Position numbers and translations under genes: made by a program. From a bacterium (GTDB lineage: Bacteria > Chloroflexota > Anaerolineae > Caldilineales > Caldilineaceae): a stretch of 62,247 nt of DNA. This document shows, in pieces, positions 45,493 through 53,269 of this stretch; within the stretch, counting starts at the first letter, position 1; the number at the start of each line of letters is the position of its first letter. The stretch is from contig WGMT01000055.1 in NCBI GenBank assembly GCA_016124945.1, positions 1 to 62,247 on the forward strand. Reading direction: 5' to 3'. A model generated the notes under the pieces. That model did no database searches. It was not told the origin of the DNA and saw only the letters and a program-made list of their open reading frames with translations.

Positions 45493-45795
45493 CTTGGGTC
45501 TCGTTGAGCAACCTTCGGGGAAGCGGTCAGCGAAATGAAGTTGAAAAGCGTCACACTCTTAACCCCTTCCCGGAAGGTCAATTTCGCCCCGGCGCGAAAT
45601 ACACCCATCTAAAAATCGATGCTTGACAAACTTTCTCATGTCCCATATAGTGTTCTGGAATGTGGCATACCACATTCCAACCTCACCCCCTTAGTCCATT
45701 CAGCAAAACACGAATTCACCCTTTGAAGGCAATAGCTTCAATGGGTCTATCTAATATTTGTCTTCGACCAATCCTGACTACATTGCAAGGGAGTC
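45493..45795. other. 303-bp intergenic region with regulated promoter
   Basis: It begins with a TCTCGTTGAGCAACC segment like the hairpin tips. It holds the promoter/operator at 45623-45678, then about 100 bases of leader without a structure I recognise. AAGGGAG precedes ATG 45796. Confidence 0.7.
45623..45678 (+). promoter_or_regulatory. CUT1 operon promoter with GntR operator
   Basis: TTGACA (45623-45628), a 17-bp spacer, TATAGT (45646-45651), then a palindrome with arms GGAATGTGG (45657-45665) and CCACATTCC (45670-45678) around CATA. The core GTGGCATACCAC differs by one base from the gntR operator at 42271. Binding over the start site would repress transcription. Confidence 0.82.
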
Positions 45796-46737
45796 ATGAT
45801 TTTGGATGCCCCAAAGAATTTAAATAGGTTGACTATCCCTGCATTTTTGCGTTTTGAGAAAATGCGTCTGACGTCGGGTGAGTGGATCGTAGCACTGCTC
45901 TTTTTGCTGCCGGCACTGCTCCATTTCGGCCTGTTTAAGTACTACCCGGTGCTCTATTCGTTTGCCTTGAGCTTACATCGAGGACGTTTACTCGATCCGT
46001 TTGACCGTTTTTTGGGGGCCTATCACTACACTTTTCTGCTGCAAGACAGTTACTTCTGGCAGGGTATCCAGAACGCGCTCCTTTACACCATCGCCAGGGT
46101 GCCGGTAGGTGCTGCCATTTCGTTGGCGTTGGCGCTGCTCTTGATGAACAACTACACCGGACGGCTTTTCTTTCGTGTGGCCTGGTATGTGCCGGTGGTG
46201 ATCTCTTCGGTGGCGCAGGTGCAGATTTTCATCTGGCTCTACAACCCCGAGTACGGGATACTCAATTACTTGTTGACGGAAATGGGATTTTCGTCGCTGA
46301 TGTGGTTGGGGCACCCCAACACGGCGCTCTTGTCGTTGATTTTGCTGGGCCTGTGGGGCTCGACGCCTTTCACGATGATCATCTACATGGCGGCGCTTGG
46401 CTCGATCCCCAACGACTACTACGAAGCTGCCGAAATCGACGGCGCCAATGCCTGGAATCGTTTCTGGCAGATCACGCTGCCACTCTTGATGCCCACCACC
46501 TTTTTTGTGCTGATCACACAGGCCATCGGCGCTTTGACACTCTTTGAACCCGTCTATCTCATGACAGGCGGCGGGCCGTTGGGATCAACCACCATGCCCG
46601 GCTATCAGATCTACGAAGCCGCTTTCGAGTTCAACCTGTGGGGGCGAGGTTCGGCGTTGGCTGTGATCTTCTTTATCATCGTGCTCTCCATCACCATGAT
46701 TCAGTACAAATACACGCCCGAAAGCTACACCCAGTAA
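45796..46737 (+). CDS. CUT1 sugar ABC importer permease (MalF/UgpA-like)
   Basis: 313 residues, about six membrane segments: EWIVALLFLLPALLHFGLFKYYPVLYSFALS, GIQNALLYTIARVPVGAAISLALALLL, and the coupling loop YEAAEIDGANAWNRFWQITLPLLMPTTFF (EAA motif). The MalG-like partner is 108 bases downstream, separated by a repeat of the GCATCCTCAGATGC family. First gene after the GntR-controlled promoter. Confidence 0.9.
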   Translation: MILDAPKNLNRLTIPAFLRFEKMRLTSGEWIVALLFLLPALLHFGLFKYYPVLYSFALSLHRGRLLDPFDRFLGAYHYTFLLQDSYFWQGIQNALLYTIARVPVGAAISLALALLLMNNYTGRLFFRVAWYVPVVISSVAQVQIFIWLYNPEYGILNYLLTEMGFSSLMWLGHPNTALLSLILLGLWGSTPFTMIIYMAALGSIPNDYYEAAEIDGANAWNRFWQITLPLLMPTTFFVLITQAIGALTLFEPVYLMTGGGPLGSTTMPGYQIYEAAFEFNLWGRGSALAVIFFIIVLSITMIQYKYTPESYTQ

Positions 46738-46747
46738 TTCACGATTT

Positions 46748-46812
46748 TGACGCGGAGTAGGCATCCTCAGATGCCGGGTAGACTGAACAAGCCGCATCTG
46801 AGGATGCTCTTC
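46748..46812. repeat. GCATCCTCAGATGC repeat family, copy 2
   Basis: GACGCGGAGTAGGCATCCTC starts at 46749; GCATCCTCAGATGC (46761-46774) pairs with GCATCTGAGGATGC (46794-46807). It shares GACGCGGAG(T/C)AG and AACAAGCCGCATCTG with copy 3. It lies between two permease genes of one operon. Confidence 0.88.
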
Positions 46813-46845
46813 AATCTTCATTGTCTCCTGTCGAAGGGACCCATT

Positions 46846-47712
46846 ATGGCGCATGCACAAACGTTTCGCCGTCATCGTTCGGCGAAACCGAAACAGACTT
46901 TTTACTTCATCCTCTGGTTGACGACCTGCCTGCTTGTTTCTGTGATCTTTCTGGGGCCTGTGCTGTGGATGTTCTTCACCGCCTTTAAGCCGTTGAACGA
47001 AATCCGCAATTGGCCGCCACAGATCTTCCCCGACAACTGGACAATGGACAACTTCAATCTGGCTTGGACGGCAATGCCCTGGCCCAGAATGTTTTTCAAC
47101 AGCATCTTCCTGTCAACGACCATCACAGTACTTCATCTCTTCATTAGCTCGTTGGCCGCCTACGCCTTCGCCTGGCTGCGTGTGCCCTACAAACATGTCT
47201 TCTTCATGCTGATCCTGGCGACGATGATCGTGCCTGAACAAGTGGATCTCATCCCTCGTTTCTTGATGATGTCGAGTTGGGGGCTGGTGAATTCCTATGT
47301 GCCGGTGATTCTGCTGGCGCTGGTCAGCGGCTTTACGATCTTTCTCTACCGTCAGTTCTTTCAATCGCTGCCCCCGGAATATTTCGACGCCGCTCGTGTA
47401 GACGGCGCCAGTGTCTTCCGAATTTATTGGTCCATTGCCATGCCGCTGGCCTGGCCGGCCACGGCGACGCTCTTTATCTTCACCTTTTTGGGGCACTGGA
47501 ACGCCTTCCTCTACCCGTTGCTCTACCTGCAAGACCCCGATCTCTTTACTGTCCAATTAGGTTTGGCCTTCTTTAGCTACACTCAGGCCGGGATTCCCAT
47601 CGGCCCAATGATGGCGGCCAGTGTCTTTGTGGCGCTGCCACCCATCATTGTTTACATCATGTTCCAGCGCTATTTCATGAGCGGCGTGGTAATGACAGGT
47701 GTGAAAGGCTGA
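46846..47712 (+). CDS. CUT1 sugar ABC importer permease (MalG/UgpE-like)
   Basis: 288 residues, six membrane segments: FILWLTTCLLVSVIFLGPVLWMFFTAFKP, FNSIFLSTTITVLHLFISSLAAYAFA, and the coupling loop YFDAARVDGASVFRIYWSIAMPLAWPATATL. ATG 46846 follows AAGGGA; upstream in-frame codons run through a repeat and are not used. Confidence 0.9.
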   Translation: MAHAQTFRRHRSAKPKQTFYFILWLTTCLLVSVIFLGPVLWMFFTAFKPLNEIRNWPPQIFPDNWTMDNFNLAWTAMPWPRMFFNSIFLSTTITVLHLFISSLAAYAFAWLRVPYKHVFFMLILATMIVPEQVDLIPRFLMMSSWGLVNSYVPVILLALVSGFTIFLYRQFFQSLPPEYFDAARVDGASVFRIYWSIAMPLAWPATATLFIFTFLGHWNAFLYPLLYLQDPDLFTVQLGLAFFSYTQAGIPIGPMMAASVFVALPPIIVYIMFQRYFMSGVVMTGVKG

Positions 47713-47886
47713 TGATCTTGCCGTTTACCCACCGGCGACCTACTGCCTGCATTCCTCAGTTCATGGCCGCCCGTTCTTATACTTGATGTTGCCAACCGCA
47801 GGAGGAAACCCACAATCAGATCCAGTCGGTGAATTGAATTGTCAACGAAGTGCCTTTTTTACCCCACACGTACAGGAGAAGAAAAT

Positions 47887-49269
47887 ATGCGTCGTAACAA
47901 GTCATTGCTGATGATCTGTGTAAGTCTCTTCGTGTTGTTTCTTGCCGGATGTGTCGCGCCGGCTGCGCCCACAGCCACCACCGGCGGCGCAGCAGACACC
48001 ACATCCACAGAAACCGTGGAGATCGATTTCTGGTTCGGCGGCACCACCGCCCGCGTTGAATACATGCAGGCTGCGGTCAATGAGTACAACGAAATGCAAG
48101 ATGCGATTCAGATCAATATGATCGAAACGCCGGACAGCCGCGAACGCATCGCCGCCGCCATCGCCGCCGGCCAAGGACCTGGCCTGATGTGGTACAACCA
48201 CAACATGCCCTGGTTCTTCGGCATCGAAGCCGTCTACCCGCTTAATGAATTCGTCGTCGATCCAGTCTTTGGCATCAATCCGGAGCAGTTGTTCCCTGCC
48301 TTTCGCGAAGCTGTGCAGTATGGCGGCGTGGTTCAGGCCATCCCTGTGCATGGGTGCCCTGGCGGCCTGCTTTACAACCGCACGATCTTTGCCGAAGCCG
48401 GCCTTACCGATGCCGACGCCCCAACTACCTGGGACGAAGTTGAGGAACTGGCTGTGCGCTTCACCGAACGTGACGGCGATCGGGTGACCCAATGGGGCCT
48501 GGTCAATGGTTCCATCGACTGGATGCTCCAGGAACTCTTACTGAGCAACGGCGGCGATTGGGTGGCCGAAGACATGAGCCGCTATGTCGAGAACCCCGAA
48601 GCGTTGGTGCAAGGTGTGGAATGGTGGCGTTCTCTGCGCCAGGACCTGGAAGTGATCCCCTTCCCCTCGGGTGTCACCTGGGCAGGCGTTGAAGCGTTGC
48701 AGGCAGGCAGTGAAGCCTTTGTGCGCGGTGACGCCGCCATGTCGGGCTTCCACGGCATCTGTAGCGCTGCCGGCTTGGTCGACCAGAATCCTGATCTCGA
48801 TCTAGCCGCCGTCCTTACGCCATTGGGACCGAGCGCCGATGGTGTACGCACCATTAGCCCAGGGTTTGACGGCATCTTCGTTATGGCCACGAATCCTCAA
48901 CCGATGGAAGGCTACAAGTTTGCTAAGTGGTTCTTCGAAGAAAAGGCGCTGGGCATGGTTCGCATCACCCCAGGCGCAGTGCCTGCCACCACGGCAGCGC
49001 TTGAAGATCCTGAAATCCAGGAAGATCCCTACCTCGGCTTTGGCAGTGTGATCGAAGACATGCAGACCGCCGAACTGCGCAGCTTCCATGTCTTCCCTGG
49101 CCGCCTCGACGTACGTTCACAAGAACCGACCGTTGCCGAAAGCGTGATGTTAGGTCAGGCGACGCCACAAGAGGCAGTCGACCGCTTCCTCTCCCATGCC
49201 GAAGGCGTCTTCGATCTCTACGCCGAGGATCTGGCCGAGTTCCTTGAAAGCTACGCGATTGTCTGGTAG
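47887..49269 (+). CDS. CUT1 sugar ABC importer binding lipoprotein (family 1)
   Basis: 460 residues with lipobox FLAGC (near 22) and an Ala/Pro/Thr linker. The extracellular solute-binding family 1 fold has VEIDFWFGGTTARVEYMQAAVNEYNEMQ, AIPVHGCPGGLLYNRTIFAEAGL, PTTWDEVEELAVRF and GDAAMSGFHGICSAAG. AGGAGA precedes ATG 47887. It supplies the CUT1 permeases; no dedicated ATPase gene is in the window, as is common where a shared MsmK-type ATPase serves CUT1 systems. Confidence 0.9.
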   Translation: MRRNKSLLMICVSLFVLFLAGCVAPAAPTATTGGAADTTSTETVEIDFWFGGTTARVEYMQAAVNEYNEMQDAIQINMIETPDSRERIAAAIAAGQGPGLMWYNHNMPWFFGIEAVYPLNEFVVDPVFGINPEQLFPAFREAVQYGGVVQAIPVHGCPGGLLYNRTIFAEAGLTDADAPTTWDEVEELAVRFTERDGDRVTQWGLVNGSIDWMLQELLLSNGGDWVAEDMSRYVENPEALVQGVEWWRSLRQDLEVIPFPSGVTWAGVEALQAGSEAFVRGDAAMSGFHGICSAAGLVDQNPDLDLAAVLTPLGPSADGVRTISPGFDGIFVMATNPQPMEGYKFAKWFFEEKALGMVRITPGAVPATTAALEDPEIQEDPYLGFGSVIEDMQTAELRSFHVFPGRLDVRSQEPTVAESVMLGQATPQEAVDRFLSHAEGVFDLYAEDLAEFLESYAIVW

Positions 49270-49314
49270 TTGACTTGCCTGTTGTTTCGCTTGTTTGATC
49301 CAATGTGAAAATTT

Positions 49315-49365
49315 GCGCCTGCACGTAGAGGGACTGCATCACGCAGTTCCTGTGCGGGTAGGCGC
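49315..49365. repeat. structured intergenic hairpin
   Basis: GCGCCTGCAC (49315-49324) pairs with GTGCGGGTAGGCGC (ending 49365) imperfectly. An inner GGGACTGC-ATCAC-GCAGTTCC hairpin sits at the tip. Confidence 0.55.
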
Positions 49366-49408
49366 ACCTTTATGTGTACATACATTCAGACATCGTCAGG
49401 AGCGCTTC

Positions 49409-50677
49409 ATGCCGAATTGGGATGTTTCCCCCACCCAAGATTACCTGCTACAAGACGGACGCCCTTTCTTCTATCTGGCTGACACCGCCTGGGCGGCTTT
49501 CTCCAATCTCTCCATTGCCGATTGGGCGCGCTACTTAGCCTATCGCAAGATGCAGGGCTTTACGGCCATGCAGATCAGCATCCTGCCCATCACCCACGAC
49601 ACCAGCATGGGGCCGGGGAATGTCGATCCTTTCCTGCCCGATGCCGACGGCAACTGGGACTTCAACCGCTACAACGAAGATTACTTCGCCAAAGCCGAAA
49701 CCATGGTGCAGATGACGGTGGATCAGGGGCTTGTCCCTGTGCTGGGCATTCTCTGGTGCAGCTACGTGCCGGGGACACGCTGCTCTCAGAACAGCCCCGT
49801 AGCATCGGCCATGCCCTTTGATGCGATGCAAGCCTACGCCGGCTACGCCGCAAAGCGCTTCAAACCATACAACCCCATGTTTTTCATCAGCGGCGACACC
49901 CATTTCGAGTCACCCGAAGAGGAACCCTACTACATGGCCGCGCTCGAGGCGGTGAAAGCCGTCTGCCCGGATGCGCTGCTCACCATGCACCTCTCCCCGC
50001 GCGGAGATCTGCCGCGTTCCTTCATGGACGTGGTCGATTTCTACATGTACCAGTCGGGTCACCATGCCGAGCACCTAGATCGCCCCTATCTCTTCGGCGA
50101 AAAGTTCTCGGCCTACCCCGTCAAGCGGCCCATCGTCAACAGCGAGCCACCCTACGAAGGACATGGTCGCGTGGGCGAACGTACTCGCTTCAACGCCTTC
50201 GACATTCGCAAAGCCACCTGGCAGAGTTTGCTCTCCGGTGCCAAGATGGGCGTCACTTACGGCGCGCACGGCGTGTGGAGCTTCCACCACCGAGGCCTGA
50301 ACTTCCTCAACGCCCACCGCTCGTTCGAACCCTTCTCCTGGGACGAAGCCCTCACCCTCCCCGGCGCGTGGGACGTTGGGTTCGCCAAATGGCTTTTCGA
50401 GACGTACAATTTGTTCGAGACGGAGCCGGCGTCGATCCTGCGCAACGAGGACCCGGAGATCCGCGCCGCCGCCAGCCCAGATCACTCCATCGTCGCCGTC
50501 TACGTGCCCTACACGTTTGATCTGGACCTCGATCTCGATCTCACCGGCTACGATTGCATCCAGATCGACCTGACCTCCCGCCGCATCATCACGCCCGAAG
50601 TGCAGACGGGTCCTCAGTCGCGGGTGGGGATGTTGCGTTTCAATGCGGATTCACTTTTTTTGGCAAGAAGAGATTGA
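49409..50677 (+). CDS. DUF4038 (apiosidase/GH140-like) hydrolase
   Basis: 422 residues, no signal peptide. It starts with the DUF4038 signature LLQDGRPFFYLADTAWAAFSNL (about 13-34). Candidate catalytic carboxylates lie in NPMFFISGDTHFE (Asp) and PIVNSEPPYEGHGRVGE (Glu), corresponding to the Asp/Glu pair of GH140. YGAHGVWSFHHRG is a later barrel strand and a beta domain ends the protein. Relative to the DUF5060-bearing paralogues it has the GD rather than the ANE motif. AGGAG precedes ATG 49409. The stop TGA is the first stop of the next hairpin. Confidence 0.83.
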   Translation: MPNWDVSPTQDYLLQDGRPFFYLADTAWAAFSNLSIADWARYLAYRKMQGFTAMQISILPITHDTSMGPGNVDPFLPDADGNWDFNRYNEDYFAKAETMVQMTVDQGLVPVLGILWCSYVPGTRCSQNSPVASAMPFDAMQAYAGYAAKRFKPYNPMFFISGDTHFESPEEEPYYMAALEAVKAVCPDALLTMHLSPRGDLPRSFMDVVDFYMYQSGHHAEHLDRPYLFGEKFSAYPVKRPIVNSEPPYEGHGRVGERTRFNAFDIRKATWQSLLSGAKMGVTYGAHGVWSFHHRGLNFLNAHRSFEPFSWDEALTLPGAWDVGFAKWLFETYNLFETEPASILRNEDPEIRAAASPDHSIVAVYVPYTFDLDLDLDLTGYDCIQIDLTSRRIITPEVQTGPQSRVGMLRFNADSLFLARRD

Positions 50678-50852
50678 GCGATTAGGAGATTAAGCGATTG
50701 GATCTCGTCGAGTTTCTGAAATCTCAGTACTGCACGAATTTGACGCGGAGCAGGCATCCTCAGATGCCGAGTAGAGCAGAACAAGCCGCATCTGAGGATG
50801 CTCACTCCGCAATTCAGTAGAGAATCGTGAATTACTGAATCGCCCAATTGCC
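50671..50852. repeat. composite: heptamer hairpin enclosing GCATCCTCAGATGC repeat copy 3
   Basis: The left heptamer arm 50671-50700 (GATTGAGCGATTAGGAG...) is followed by the tip ATCTCGTCGAGTTTCTG. Then comes repeat copy 3 (50741-50769 TGACGCGGAGCAGGCATCC... pairing with 50785-50811 GCCGCATCTGAGGATGCTC...). The right arm (50822-50852) has CTGAATCGCCCAATTGCC. Two repeat types are nested. Confidence 0.82.
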
Positions 50853-50919
50853 GGTCAACGACACGGCATTCCCAAGCAGAAGTGACTTCCTTTACCCAGT
50901 AACCCAGAAGGACAGCCCT

Positions 50920-51756
50920 ATGCAAACCTTCAAAGACCAGGTAGCTGTGATCACCGGAGCAGCCAGTGGCATCGGCTGGGCGTTGGCGCAGCGCTGTGCC
51001 CAGGACGGCATGAAGGTAGTGCTGGCCGACATCCAGGCCGGTGCGCTGGAAAAGGCTGAGTCCAAACTGCGTGCACAGGGAGCAACCGTGCTGGCTGTGC
51101 AAACCGACGTGTCGCTCCCCGAACAGGTGGAACAATTGATGCAGCAGACGCTGGCGCATTTTGGCGGCGTCCAACTGCTTTGTTGCAACGCCGGCATCGG
51201 CACAGGGACGTCGCCGATCTGGTCGTTTGCGCTTGAGGATTGGCGCTGGTTGCTGGACGTCAACCTGTTGAGCGTCGTCTACGGCATTCGTTCCTTCATT
51301 CCGGTGATGATTCGACAGAACGAACCGGCCCATATGGTGATCACGTCCTCAATTTCGGGGATCGTCGATGCAGATTCGGCCTACGCCGTTACCAAACATG
51401 CGGCAGTTGCACTCGCCGAAACGCTCGACGCCCATTTGCGTGAACGTAACCTGCCGATTGGCGTCTCCGTCCTGTGTCCTGCGTTTGTGAAGACGAAAAT
51501 CCTCAGCGCGGCCCGCAACCGCCCGGCCCATCTGCCCAAAGGACCACCACCCAAGCTCTCGGCGGAAGACGCTCAGCGCGCCCGTCAGGAAGCGAATGCG
51601 TTGCGAGCAGGCATCGCCCAAGGCATGGATCCGGCAGAAGTCGCCGAACAGGTATTACAGGCCATACAAGCAGATCGATTCTACGTCTTGCCGCACACAG
51701 ATTGGAACGACCGTGTGCAAGCGCGCATGGACGCGATCCTTCGAGATCTTTCTTGA
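50920..51756 (+). CDS. short-chain dehydrogenase/reductase
   Basis: 278 residues, classical SDR: VAVITGAASGIGWALAQRCAQDG with the TGxxxGxG motif, DVSLPEQVEQ, LLCCNAGIGTGT (NAG), and catalytic ITSSISGIVDADSAYAVTKHA (Ser, Tyr, Lys). Such enzymes oxidise or reduce sugars, polyols or ketones with NAD(P). Between two apiosidase-like genes it could act on apiose, apiitol or an apionate intermediate; the substrate is unknown. ATG 50920 is preceded by AGAAGGA. Confidence 0.85.
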   Translation: MQTFKDQVAVITGAASGIGWALAQRCAQDGMKVVLADIQAGALEKAESKLRAQGATVLAVQTDVSLPEQVEQLMQQTLAHFGGVQLLCCNAGIGTGTSPIWSFALEDWRWLLDVNLLSVVYGIRSFIPVMIRQNEPAHMVITSSISGIVDADSAYAVTKHAAVALAETLDAHLRERNLPIGVSVLCPAFVKTKILSAARNRPAHLPKGPPPKLSAEDAQRARQEANALRAGIAQGMDPAEVAEQVLQAIQADRFYVLPHTDWNDRVQARMDAILRDLS

Positions 51757-51781
51757 AACGCACCCATCACAAGGAACTCAC

Positions 51782-53125
51782 ATGTCCCCATTACCCCGCA
51801 TCCAAGTCCATCCCAACGGGCGCTTTTTGCAAACCGCCGCCGGCAAGCCCTTTTTCTGGCTGGCCGACACGGCATGGGAACTCTTCCACCGCCTGACGCG
51901 TGACGAGGCGCGCCGCTATCTGGCCAACCGCGCCCAAAAGAGCTTCACCGTGATCCAGGCCGTGATCCTGGCCGAGTTCGACGGTCTGCGCGCACCCACG
52001 CCCGACGGTCTGTTGCCGCTGGACGACGGCGATCCGACGCGGCCCAACGAAGCCTACTTTTCTCACGTGGACGATGTCATCCGCATGGCCGCAAGCTACG
52101 GTCTCTACGTCGGTCTGCTCCCAACCTGGGGCGACAAGGTGACACCCATGTGGGGCGCTGGGCCGGCTGTCTTCGACGAGGAGAATGCCGCAGTCTACGG
52201 CGAATTCCTGGGCCGCCGCTACGCCGAGGACAGCAACATCATCTGGATCCTGGGCGGCGACCGTCCTCCCGTCCACGAGGACAAGGATTGGCGTCCACTC
52301 TGGCGCGCCATGGCGGCGGGGATCAAAAAAGGAGCGGGCGGCACGCCGCTTATCACCTACCATCCTCCTGGCGGGCTGCATCGCGCCACCTCGGTTCACC
52401 TGCACGACGAAGAATGGCTCGACTTCAACATGATCCAGTCCGGCCACGGCAGTGGACACGACACGCCGATCTGGGACGCCATCGCCCGCGACTACGCGCT
52501 GACGCCCATCAAGCCCACCCTGGACGCCGAACCCAACTACGAAGACCATCCTGTCAATCCCTGGCCCAACTGGGATCCCGCCAACGGCTACTTCCTCGAC
52601 GACGACGTGCGCCGTCAGTCCTATCGGTCGGTCTTCGCAGGCGGTTGTGGCATCACTTACGGTCATCATTCCATGTGGCAGTTTTGCAGCACACGCTACA
52701 CGCCGGTCAACCACCCCAACCGTTACTGGTGGGAAGCACTGGATCGTCCTGGCGCGGCGCAAATGGTGCACCTGCGCCAGCTCATGGAAAGCCGCCCCTA
52801 CTTCAGCCGCATCCCCGACGACAGCCTCATCGCGTCGGAGAACGGTGAAGGCGCGCTGCACCTCAGCGCCACCCGCAACGACGACGGCCGCTACGCCCTG
52901 GTCTACTTCCCCGACGCCGTGCGCAGCGCCGACATCGACCTGAGCAAAGTCCGCGCCGCCACGGTCAAAGCGTGGTGGTTCGACACCCACACCGGCCTTT
53001 CCCAGCCGATTGGCGAATTCCCCGCGCAAGGAACGCAGACCTTCACCACGCCGCTGGAATGGCACGATTGGGTGTTGGTATTGGACGACGTCGCGGCGGG
53101 GTATGGTAGACCGGGTGAACGGTGA
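51782..53125 (+). CDS. DUF4038 apiosidase (GH140-like)
   Basis: 447 residues, no signal peptide, the clearest GH140-like member: RFLQTAAGKPFFWLADTAWELFHRL (about 14-38), NIIWILGGDRPPVHE with the candidate catalytic aspartate, IKPTLDAEPNYEDHP with the candidate glutamate, MIQSGHGSGHDTPIWD and ITYGHHSMWQF. The C-terminal beta domain (about 355-440: VYFPDAVRSADIDLS-like strands) matches the collagen-binding-like domain usual after DUF4038. AAGGA precedes ATG 51782, 26 bases after the SDR stop. Confidence 0.87.
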   Translation: MSPLPRIQVHPNGRFLQTAAGKPFFWLADTAWELFHRLTRDEARRYLANRAQKSFTVIQAVILAEFDGLRAPTPDGLLPLDDGDPTRPNEAYFSHVDDVIRMAASYGLYVGLLPTWGDKVTPMWGAGPAVFDEENAAVYGEFLGRRYAEDSNIIWILGGDRPPVHEDKDWRPLWRAMAAGIKKGAGGTPLITYHPPGGLHRATSVHLHDEEWLDFNMIQSGHGSGHDTPIWDAIARDYALTPIKPTLDAEPNYEDHPVNPWPNWDPANGYFLDDDVRRQSYRSVFAGGCGITYGHHSMWQFCSTRYTPVNHPNRYWWEALDRPGAAQMVHLRQLMESRPYFSRIPDDSLIASENGEGALHLSATRNDDGRYALVYFPDAVRSADIDLSKVRAATVKAWWFDTHTGLSQPIGEFPAQGTQTFTTPLEWHDWVLVLDDVAAGYGRPGER

Positions 53126-53134
53126 TTTGAAAGA

Positions 53135-53240
53135 GATTTGGTGACTGGGTGACTTGGATCTCTTTGAGTACCAGAACGCACGATTTGAACCAGTTACCAA
53201 GTCACCAAATCACCAAATCACCAAGTAACCAAGCAACCAA
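53135..53240. repeat. hairpin with octamer arms (TCACCAAA type)
   Basis: The right arm (53190-53240) is a run of eight-base units TTACCAAG, TCACCAAA, TCACCAAA, TCACCAAG, TAACCAAG and CAACCAAC. The left arm (53135-53158) has the complement TTTGGTGA, CTGGGTGA. It is an eight-base variant of the otherwise seven-base arms. Confidence 0.82.
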
Positions 53241-53269
53241 CTTCCTCAAACTACGAAAGAACCTCAACC

